Source: Strigamia acuminata
Lineage: Eukaryota > Arthropoda > Chilopoda > Geophilomorpha > Linotaeniidae
Reading direction: 5' to 3'
Assembly: GCA_949358305.1 (NCBI GenBank)
Contig: OX442316.1
Coordinates: 10,478,001-10,542,000 of the forward strand
DNA: 64,000 nucleotides
The notes under the pieces: generated by a model
What the model saw: the letters and a program-made list of their open reading frames with translations, nothing else
Told to the model about the DNA's origin: nothing
Databases searched by the model: none
Part shown: one piece after another, positions 49,446 through 58,045 of the stretch
Layout: each line of letters opens with the position of its first letter
Position numbering within the stretch: position 1 is the stretch's first letter
Translations under genes and position numbers: made by a program

Positions 49446-49671
49446 ATAAGACATGTTTTATTATCTGTAAATAACTCAATTTTCTCGGTTATCGGTACAA
49501 ACTTATATTATAAAACGTCCATCTTCATTTTAACTCATGCTGCATACGATTAAATTCCAATGACTTGTATTTGATAGAATCCACGAACATGTATTCCAAA
49601 AAAAGTAATTTAGTTTTTCAAGTTTAGGTTTGGGTCTCGTTTAAATTAGTTCCGGTAGTCAAATAATTAAC

Positions 49672-49872
49672 GCTGGTTCAGTCATGAACTAAACAGAAGA
49701 CAGCTCGATGGTATGTTGTCTGTTCTGTCTTTGATGGTGGGCGTGAGAGTTGAAATTCGATTCTGTCAGGAAACGCAATATAATAAAATCACTTTTGATT
49801 GTTTTCACAGAGTAGGCATTCAAAAACGTACAACAAACCTTGCTAAGTTCACGACAGATACTCGAAAAAATG
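49672..49872 (+). repeat. tRNA-like SINE copy 1
   Basis: This is about 200 bp closely similar to 53513-53793. The head at 49697-49766 looks tRNA-derived: an A-box-like AGCTCGATGGTATG, a degraded B-box and a pairing GACAG...CTGTC acceptor stem. The body is shared with the second copy but carries an internal deletion. The 3' end is joined directly to a fragment of the sushi gene at 49873. Confidence 0.5.
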
Positions 49873-50190
49873 ATGCGAACACGGATTTCTAGTCGTCGGT
49901 AATCCTGCGCGTAAATGTTTAGCAAACGGAACGTGGAATAGATAAGTTTCTTTTTGTGGTAAAGCTTTAAATATATTTTTCTTGTGCTATTTTATTAAAA
50001 TCATTATTCAAACAGTTCTTTCTTCACCCTTAACGAAATTCAGTCAAAGTGTAATGGCGGATGTTTACATAAATGGCAGCACAACGTGGTGGGCGATGAA
50101 TTTAGCTATACGGTGATATACAGTACATTACTATCTTAGAGGCGTTAGTCAAAGGAGAAGTTCCCACATGTATTTTTCATTATACGAATC
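49873..50190 (+). pseudogene. partial duplicate of the sushi receptor gene
   Basis: Near-identical to 39501-39870 of the sushi gene. It covers the end of exon 2, the intron after it and most of exon 3. The intron is retained, so this is a DNA-level copy and not a processed one. It has a premature stop (TGG AGT GGA CAA has become TGG AAT AGA TAA), a deletion of about 55 bp in exon 3 and an insertion near 50115. It cannot encode a product. Confidence 0.9.
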
Positions 50191-50329
50191 GTAATGCCGA
50201 GTAGACTAACATTTCAAACCTTTTTTTCTCAAAACTTTTCCGTAAAAAATAATTTTTTAAGAACAGTTCTAGACTAATTAGATGGTACTCTACAACTTTG
50301 TAATTGGAAATTTTGCTCTAACCTGATTG

Positions 50330-50503
50330 GTTTAGAAGTTAGCAAGTGAATGACCTTGACAATGACCTTTGAGGTCAAATTTGAGGATCCCATCAGATTC
50401 GCAATGAAACATTTTCCCTATGAGTTTTTCTTCAGTTTTCTGATATCTCAAGTATTTTGGAAATTACTTGGGGGGGTTAAGACTTTTGGGACACCCTGTA
50501 TAA
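50330..50503. mobile_element. DNA transposon remnant
   Basis: It ends in TGGGACACCCTGTATA (50488-50503), whose complement TATACAGGGTGTCCCA is a frequent terminus of arthropod DNA transposons. It also includes ACCTTGACAATGACCTTTGAGGTCA-type sequence (50352-50376). No matching left end or transposase ORF is seen. Confidence 0.45.
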
Positions 50504-51100
50504 TGTGTTGTTGGATTTACAGAATTTTTGAAATACGAGTATTTATATTTGCTCTAGCTCTATTTAAAATTGTTCCAGAATTCCGATGACCGACGCAGAA
50601 AATATGGTCATCATATTTTTTCTGTATATTTCTAAGCAGATTAAATCAGACTACAGTAGAAATGGCAGAAAGAAATTGTGGCTTTATCTTCGTGATGTCA
50701 AAATAAAGTGGACATTTGTTTGGTTATATTATAAAAGTAAACAAAAAAAATTAAATGTTAAAAGAAGAATACAATTTTCATTTACGACACGGGAGATTGA
50801 TGACTTTTTCAGGCAGTTTGTTTGAATTAGATTAGCTGCATTGCTCCAAATAATAAAAATTAAATACATGTTTCGTGGATTCTGTGGCAAAACCAACACC
50901 TTTTTTATCCATTTTGACAAATTCAAGTCAGATTTGGATTGTTTTTGACGAATAAAAGTGATTTAGCCAGGTACAAGTCTTTTACGAATTTTGTTGCCAA
51001 GTCTATATTTTCTTACCTCTTACTGTGATCTTCTCTAGCGAAAAAAAAGCAGAATTTGACAAATAAAGAAACACGCACGCGTACTTTTCGTCTTCCCGCC
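50504..51100. other. non-coding stretch
   Basis: No supported gene. The 79-residue ORF at 50586-50825 has no recognisable domain and no conserved splice context. Confidence 0.4.
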
Positions 51101-51126
51101 ATTGCATCATTCGATAACAGCAGTGT

Positions 51127-51139
51127 GTTGCCTAGCAAC
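51127..51139. promoter_or_regulatory. X-box (RFX factor site)
   Basis: GTTGCCTAGCAAC fits the X-box consensus RYYNYY-N(1-3)-RRNRAC with a 1-nt spacer. RFX factors use such sites upstream of ciliary genes. It sits about 250 bp before the first donor of the locus that follows. Confidence 0.55.
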
Positions 51140-51239
51140 TACTACAGTCTCTAAAATTAGAGCGTCATTACATGTTTATGTTGCGCCTTATGTGACAATT
51201 TTTATCACCAGGTGACAACTCGCACAAAGCTGACGTCTT

Positions 51240-52165
51240 TTCGAAAAATTTGTGGGATTTTTGATTGGATATTCAAATAAGATGATGCAGCATTTTTATT
51301 TTTGTGTAAATTTTCACCGAAGTTTTCACTAGTTTTTTTCCTGCTCGAAGCGAAGCACGCAGCCAAGGTAACACGCAGCGGTATTTGGTGAGTTTTTCAT
51401 TTCATTTCTTTACTTTACTTCTTCCTTGTTAGCTTTTAGTTATTAGATTAAAATGTAGTTTTTTATTTGTTGCTTTTCGAGCACAGTTAGTGGGTTAGTG
51501 CGAGAAAATATTCAATTTGTTTCTTAAGTTTTATTTAATATTTTATAAATATTTTATTTAACTTTATTTCGGAATGGAAGTTTAGTTATTAATCTTTTGT
51601 CAATTTATTATTTTATTTACTTGTTATACGTTTTCTTAAGTTGCTAATTTTGCATTTTTTTAATAATAGGTTTGCCGACGCACGAGTGGAATGACGCGGA
51701 CGACAACATGGATACCGGAGCACAGAATAACAGGACCGGAGCTTATGCGTAAAAGACGAATCCTCGGCCAATTCCGTGAAAGCTAAACCAATTTCCAGAT
51801 TTTATATTTTAATTTTGTTCATAATTATTATATAATTATTACATATTTCTACTGTATAATTTCAATTTTGTATAATTTTATTTTCGCATAATTATGTATG
51901 TATGAACGATTTTTTTCAGCTTAACATAAACATCAGGAAGACATCGTGGGACATTTTGAAGGGGCCCAGAGCGTGGCACACTCTGGGTCCTGGGTGTGGT
52001 AATACGGCGGAGTCTCAAGGGGGATGTTTACCCGAGATTATCCTTAAATGGTCCGTTATAACCCGCTTAAACCTTTGATTAGCCATTTATTTTCCTTTTA
52101 AGGAAAAATTTGTAAATATTGTATGTAAAGTGTATATTTTTATTTCAATAAAATTTTATTTTCTA
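51240..52165 (+). ncRNA. possible spliced transcript of unknown coding status
   Basis: It shows ordered splice and end signals: a donor at 51388 (TTTG|gtgagt), an acceptor before 51670 (aataatag|GT), a possible donor at 51748, an acceptor before 51933 (tttttttcag|C), and AATAAA near 52146. I found no ORF with an ATG that spans the exons. The best candidate, MTRTTTWIPEHRITG... at 51691-51786, is 31 residues. A 10-bp hairpin (GGGCCCAGAG / CTCTGGGTCC) lies at 51962-51992. It could be a lncRNA, a small ciliary gene with a missed start, or a decayed mobile element. Confidence 0.3.
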
Positions 52166-52348
52166 TAAGCTATGTCATTTCTTCAAAAATATTCTAAGTC
52201 CAAAAAGGCGAATCTATGCCAAATTTTTATAGGTTTGGACTTAGTATAAAAAAGGGGATGGTGGGTATACAGATTTCCCATTTTATTTGTATGTTTATTT
52301 TAAATAAAATTAACGCGAATTAAATTATATAAGTATTGTATTTGTAAT

Positions 52349-52954
52349 TTACTGTAGTTTTATACAACTACAGCAAATTACAATTAAACAACACAAATTA
52401 ATTTTATTAAACTTTAAAAATATAAAAAAAAGTACAATAAAACGAATAAAAATTATATCTAAATAAAATTCTTCGAGCGTAGGAAATTCTCCGGCTGGGT
52501 TAGCACTGAAGAAGTCTTCATATCTGAACCTAAAAAACGAAAAATACCAAATTAGTTATATAAATAAATAAATAAACCGTATAAAATAAGACAAAAGGTC
52601 AAAACAAAGTCGATAGTTGAATGTAGAAACTACTTTAATACGATAAACCTCTACAATTAACTGCCAAAATATAAACACACTAGAAAACTGCGGTTTTTAA
52701 AACTTATTGCGCTTTTTAAATTAACAGAGCAGTGTGAAAACAAACCACAAATAAATAAAAGAATAAAGCGAGGAAAAAAGTGTAAAATAAAATAAAATAA
52801 ATCCATTTACTCACCGTAGGAAATCCTCGACGTCTATATATACGTCCTCCACCAACCCGGGCACCGAATGGCGAAAACGGGCGAAAACTGCGCTCGAAGG
52901 CCAGCTTGAAAAAAGAATATGCAAAGTAGTCCTGGCGTGCAGCCTAATCAACAT
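52349..52954 (-). CDS. putative small two-exon gene, unknown function
   Basis: On the minus strand, an ATG at 52954 opens 46 codons to a consensus donor (CG|gtgagt at 52814). They join in phase to an exon at 52529-52349 (ttttttag|GTTCAG), giving 106 residues. The middle is acidic and plausible as protein (VEDVYIDVEDFLR, FSANPAGEFPTLEEF). The last 35 residues are low-complexity hydrophobic and may be read-through into 3' UTR. Its 5' flank resembles that of the facing locus at 51.2 kb. I do not recognise a family. Confidence 0.3.
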
Positions 52955-53226
52955 AGCCAATCAAAAACCATGGAAACTTCTAGAAGTGCGACAACTTCCT
53001 GCCACACATATTCCACCTAGTGATAAAAAATAAATAACATAAATGTTTTAGTAGAAAATGTCACAAAGTTCTATTCTCCAAACATTTTGTAATAAAAAAA
53101 TTAAACTTTCTTCCTTCGTGTTAAACGTAATATATTCATTCATATGTATACCGGTATATCCAACACTTGATACGATTCAGTAAACAAGGCTAATTAACGT
53201 GTACTCGCTCATCTCACATCTCATGT

Positions 53227-53297
53227 ATGAGATAGTTCGGTGCGATGTTATCTTGTCTGCCTTTTACGGTGGGCGTGCGAGTTCGAATCCGCTCTCG
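53227..53297 (+). repeat. tRNA-like repeat, copy 3 (head only)
   Basis: It shares TACGGTGGGCGTGCGAGTTC with the heads of the copies at 49697 and 53536. It has the best B-box of the three (GAGTTCGAATCC). Stem pairing is poor, so this is not a working tRNA gene. Confidence 0.45.
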
Positions 53298-53512
53298 TTA
53301 TTTCTTGGTTTGCTTTTTTTTTTCAAGCTAATGTCGACGTTCTTTAATAAACGACTGGGTGGCTCCGTGCTCCGGAAATAAACATTCATACAAGAGTCCG
53401 AGGATCGCGGGGGAAGACCTCCGCGAAGTCAAAGACGACTATACTGTGGATGTTTATTTTGTTTTTTTTGCTCTAAATAAAATAATAAATAACTAATTAA
53501 AAGACTAATTGA

Positions 53513-53793
53513 TGCTGGTTCAGTCATGAACTAGACAGAAGACAGCTCGATTGTATGTTGTCTTTCGTAGTATTGTCTTTGATGGTGGGCGTGCGAGTTC
53601 AAATTCGATGCTGTCAGGAAACACAATATAATAAAATCAGTTTGGATTGTTTTCATTTTCACAGAGTATACATTCAAAAACGTACACCAAACCTTGTTCA
53701 GCGATGGGTCAATGGCGGGCGTCGCCTTATTGCCTCGTTTAGTTCACAACTCTTCACGACAGATGAAAGCCCTTACTTGAAAAAATAATGCAG
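53513..53793 (+). repeat. tRNA-like SINE copy 2 (longest)
   Basis: The head runs from about 53539 to 53612. It has a 6-bp acceptor-like pairing (GACAGC ... GCTGTC), an A-box-like AGCTCGATTGTATG and a B-box-like GAGTTCAAATTC. A roughly 180-bp body follows, ending in TTGAAAAAATAATG. Near-identity to 49672-49872 shows it is a dispersed repeat. Confidence 0.5.
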
Positions 53794-53799
53794 TTGATC

Positions 53800-54361
53800 C
53801 TGACCTGGCGCAAATACAAATTCAAACCATCTTCTCGTTGATGAATGCAGAAATTAATATTTTGTGAAAAATAGTCTGAAATTTTTAATATCCATTTCAC
53901 TTCTTGCTCTCTGCTCTCTTTGTCATTAGAGTGCAATAAATCTCACTCTGACACAATAAACGTCTTAAGATTTCTTGAAAACTACAAAAAAATTACATTC
54001 TGTCTGATAATAAAATCTAATGAAATTTTTTAGCACAATAATATAGAAAAAAAAATTTCGCAAAAGCATGCAAATCCAATAAAAATTAACACACGTTTAA
54101 CAACACACTTGCTCGGAAACTTTATTCCACATATTTTTATCAATTTTTTAAACAAATAAAACACAAATGGAAGAAAAAAACATGAATCAAGTACTGGTAT
54201 TACATAAAATAAGATTACGATATAATTGTTTTGCATTGCTTCGTCTAGCGAGATGTTTTTCAGTTTTCACTATCGTAAAATAATGTGGTATGTGTATAAC
54301 AGAAAATAAACAATGGCACTTGAAAAAAAATCACATACCAGACACTATTAAATAAAACTTT
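53800..54361. other. non-coding stretch downstream of ninjurin
   Basis: It probably contains the ninjurin 3' UTR; a minus-strand AATAAA lies near 54123. No other coding exon is supported. Confidence 0.4.
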
Positions 54362-55966
54362 TCATAAATTATTTTTTGTAGACGACCTATCAATATCGTC
54401 ATCGTCGCTTTGTTTCATACCAAAGGCAGAAGTGAGAACATTTAATACTGTGATAATGAAAATACCAATTGTCAATACATTGTTTATGATGTTTGATACC
54501 CTATGTTGCGATTCCACATTGATATCAAGACCACCCAGTACGAGGAATCCTATGCCAACAGCCACCTATAGCAAGACAAAACATGAAAATTTACATTTCG
54601 TAAATGCTAGTAAGTAGTAAACACCGGTAGAATTAGTAGTTGCCAAAATGTTAATAAATGCAAATAAATTGTAAAAAAAATATTTTTTTTGGTAACACTA
54701 CACACACAATTTCTTTTTAAATATATACGAGCAGTTAATATGCTGATTGCTCGATTTTGATTCAATCATTTTGTTTTGCAGCAGGTAGCGAGCTTTTTTT
54801 AATAATTCTTTTATCCGTTATAAAAGCACTGAGAAAAACATTTACAAATGAAATGCCGAAGCTTATAATTGCAGAAATGTTGTTCAAATAGTTTGCAATA
54901 CTTGTAGCCGACGGTTTATTGATGTTGATAAAAGGCAAAGTTAGCAGTAACAGGCCCAACATAATCTGCAATGTAAAAATAGCATTTCCCTCATTTAATT
55001 ATAGAAATCAAGCGTTTCTATTTAGGTTGTGTGCGCGAAATATAAACATTTATAATCAAGACTATTTTGTTTCATTGAATCAAACTGTGATGCATTAACA
55101 CTCGGGATTGGTAGCTCGAGTTAGCTATTTATTGATTAAATTAAGTGTTTTAGTAGCGTTTAATAACATTTTAACCTTTAAATCGTGAATGTTACTATTA
55201 TTTTTAAATGCAAATACATAAATTTAAAAAAAATTAGAAATCACACCTGTAATATAATTGAAATGCTGATCGTGGTTATCATGAGATGAAAAAATTCGTG
55301 ATCTTTCCCGACTTGCAATACATATTTTAACTGTGAAGCATTGGCTGTCAACAATGCTATATCGAGCATTCCTTGCGCCACTGTCTTCTTCGTCGCGTAG
55401 GCATTAGCGTTCAACCCCATTTTGCGACCAGTCTAAAACAGAAATCCAAGAAAAAACATTTATTGATTTACTTTTCAGTGTCCCAGCCTTGACCTAAGCG
55501 AAAATCAATAACCTACATCCTAACTCTATAAATTAAAAACTACTGTCAGAAAAATTTTAAACATCGAACCAAATTGACACAGTTTAATAGCTAAATAAAT
55601 TTGCATAAAAAGTCTTTCAAATTTTTGCGCAATTGTTTCTAAAAGGTTACGAAAATGTTAAAATGACATTTAACTTGATCAAAGAGTGTCAGATTAGTAA
55701 TTGAAACCACTTGACAATATGCCCACAATACCGAAAAACAATCTATTGTGTAAACAAAATACAAAGAATTATAATCGATGACTCATTTTTAACATGAATA
55801 CTAAGTTAAGCATAATTTAAAAAATAAAAATTAAAACATCCTCACATAAATGAATAAATTTATCAAACATTTGAAACTTACAAAATGAAAATATTTTTAA
55901 GAAACTTACGGACGGCACCTCCGACGTAGGAGACACACGTGAGAAAACCTTCTTCCACGAACCCAT
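54362..55966 (-). CDS. ninjurin family membrane protein, isoform with last exon b
   Basis: Ninjurins are small plasma-membrane proteins; family members oligomerise to rupture membranes in lytic death or act in adhesion. Exons are 55966-55910 (MGSWKKVFSRVSPTSEVPS), 55432-55247 (common) and 54565-54362, giving 148 residues. The common exon holds the signature NANAYATKKTVAQGMLDIAL and the amphipathic region to HEFFHLMITTISISIILQ. The last exon (VAVGIGFLVLGGLD..., ending in an acidic SDDDDIDRSS tail) supplies the remaining hydrophobic helices. All joins are phase 0. An alternative last exon lies upstream at 54965-54762, and other first exons lie at 56168 and 57444. Confidence 0.88.
54762..54965 (-). 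CDS. ninjurin alternative last exon a
   Basis: Acceptor ttgcag|ATTATG. It has 68 codons including the stop, exactly the length of last exon b, and is also phase 0. It encodes IMLGLLLLTLPFININKPSA and a second hydrophobic helix, then a basic tail (TDKRIIKKSSLPAAKQND). It aligns with exon b along its whole length (e.g. ANYLNNISAIISFGISFVNV against SNIINNVLTIGIFIITVLNV). That indicates exon duplication. The two are mutually exclusive because each carries its own stop codon. Confidence 0.85.
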   Translation of the reverse strand: MMLGLLLLTLPFININKPSATSIANYLNNISAIISFGISFVNVFLSAFITDKRIIKKSSLPAAKQND

Positions 55967-56167
55967 TCTACGAACCAACCAACTCCCACCCAGCTTTCGC
56001 TGCACTACAGTCTTGTATTAACTTCGTTGCTGTGGTAACTTAAATGATCATAATCCCCATAGCAAGGAGGTCAGTAAGCGCATGCGAGTCGTTTATCGTC
56101 CTTCCCATCTCATTTTTTTCACTCATTAACAAGCACCGCAATTATATGACAAGGAAATTCAACTTAC

Positions 56168-56218
56168 TTTCAGCGCTACTGTGTGATCGTCATCTAAATT
56201 AATTTCTTCAACCGGCAT
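56168..56218 (-). CDS. ninjurin alternative first exon
   Basis: ATG at 56218 encodes MPVEEINLDDDHTVALK and ends at AAA|gtaagt, phase 0, compatible with the common exon at 55432. It is acidic, unlike the basic leader at 55966. It would give a 146-residue protein. Confidence 0.7.
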
Positions 56219-57443
56219 TTTTACTAAAAATTAAAAAAATTAAAACAAAATTCTTGTTAATCATCATACCCTGAATCAATTAATTTACTTGTGGCTTTAG
56301 ATGCAGTATATTAAATTATGTTATTTAGGCCTTGCAGTCATTTCCTGTATGACCAGCTGTCGGTAATTTTAACTTTCATTTTTTTTCATCTGTCACAACA
56401 GCACAGACCACACTGCATGAAATTAAAGCCCACTTGGATGTTTGGTTGGATCAATTTTGGTATTAATTAACTGAGAACACTTACATAACGACCGCGTTAA
56501 AACAAGTTACGATATGCGATGAGGGATCTCTTTTACGCTCCTCAACGGAATCAGTAGAAAAACTGATGGAAATACACACGAAAAAAGGGAAATTTCAATA
56601 TATCACCGGATGCATGACTGCGTAAGTGTTACTAGCTGAAAGGAATGACTTAGGCTATAATTAACCCATGGCTGCTGTTATCTAAACTTGAAATTTATTT
56701 TTAATGGTAAGAGATCCCTACGAATATCATTTTAATTGCAGACCTTCTATTGTGTGTAAACCTGCACAGACCATGTTTTTCATCACTTCCCCCTCATACA
56801 ATGAGATGATAAACTACATTCATCAGTTGGCACAAATTCAAAATGTTCTCGGTCACAAATAATATTATTTTTTACTCGTGATTTAATCTGGGTGTAAAAA
56901 AATAGCACTAAGTTATTGTTTACATGTTCAAACACAGCGTAGAAATGATGTGATAATCACACCGAGCACGTTACTGCAATTTAAATGGCAATGAAGAGAG
57001 GGAATCTGATTGAAACCACGATAACGAAGCTTAATTTCACAAAATGTGGCTCGTACTAAGAATTAGATGTGCGTCCTTGCTCGTATTCAATGTTAAGAGT
57101 ATAAAGATATACCGTAATGAGAAAAGAAATAATGAATCAAAGTTCCAACCTGCGGATAATGCGGGGAAACACCCTCCTCGTGCATGTGCAATCGCCTAAC
57201 AGCGAATGGGCGAATCCAACACCAACTGTTTCCTCCAAAAAAATAAAAATAAAATCAAACAAAAACAAAAACAAACAATCTACCGGTACATCTAGAAATA
57301 TTTTTCTTTTTATTAGTTCAGTATTTCCTAACACTAATCAAATTATAATTAGCCGATTAATTGATAATTGCACCAACTTGATTTTCCGCTTTTTCTAGTT
57401 TTTAAAAAGCAATAAAAATACAGAAAAATAATTTGTGACTTAC
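56219..57443. other. ninjurin upstream introns/5' flank
   Basis: I see no supported exon. A minus-strand ORF at 57137-57334 has no family match and no matching splice sites. Confidence 0.4.
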
Positions 57444-57478
57444 TTCTCCATAATTGTCAACAGCATTTGGACTCCCAT
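57444..57478 (-). CDS. probable ninjurin upstream exon, start codon not found
   Basis: A 35-nt exon bounded by ttctag|AT and GAA|gtaagt. Read in the frame that exits at phase 0 it gives DGSPNAVDNYGE. This matches the style of ninjurin N-terminal leaders and needs one base from a still earlier exon. I could not identify that exon. The in-frame ATG reading leaves at phase 2 and would not fit. Confidence 0.4.
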
Positions 57479-57930
57479 CTAGAATTAGAAAGGAATTTCT
57501 TTAAATGAACTAACTGTAATTTGTCAGCGCAAGGAAAAACATCTAAACATCTGTTTAATTAACTTGAGAAGAAATGTGTTAAGTTGCGCACTAAAATGTC
57601 TACGAACGTCACGCAAACAAAAGCTATTTACGCGTCAGCTTCGCTTTGATAGGACAGCAAGTGTTGTGTGGTGTAACAATTTACTCACCAGTACTTTATT
57701 TTTGTAATAAAATCAACTCGTTGCTTCAACTAAAATAAACTAACCTGATTACAAAACTAAAATTCAATCAAAAACCTTACTTTAATTCTTATTTACTACA
57801 TTCAAAACTAATAATACAACTCAATACTGGTGCATGATTTAATTTTAAACGATTAAATCGATTGAGGGAAACGAACCAATTAAGTATTACATTTAAAAAA
57901 AAAATTATGAAAATGAGAATGACTGTTTCA

Positions 57931-57936
57931 ATTTAT
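57931..57936 (-). terminator. FIP1 polyadenylation signal
   Basis: Minus-strand AATAAA about 110 nt after the FIP1 stop codon. Confidence 0.55.
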
Positions 57937-58045
57937 TCTGGAGCTCACCAGTACTCAATTTGCAATAGTTACAGTAAAAAAATCAAAGAAATGCGATAAA
58001 CAAACACAATTGCTGTATGCAGGGTTAAAACTTGTTGACAATCGT

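Noticed and set aside
51240-52165. Solo LTR of a retrotransposon
   Set aside because: It has no TG...CA ends, no target-site duplication and no second copy in the window. The splice-like signals fit a transcript better.
53227-53297. A functional tRNA gene
   Set aside because: It has a B-box, but the acceptor and T-arm stems do not pair. The same head recurs in longer repeats, so it is better read as a SINE-type relic.
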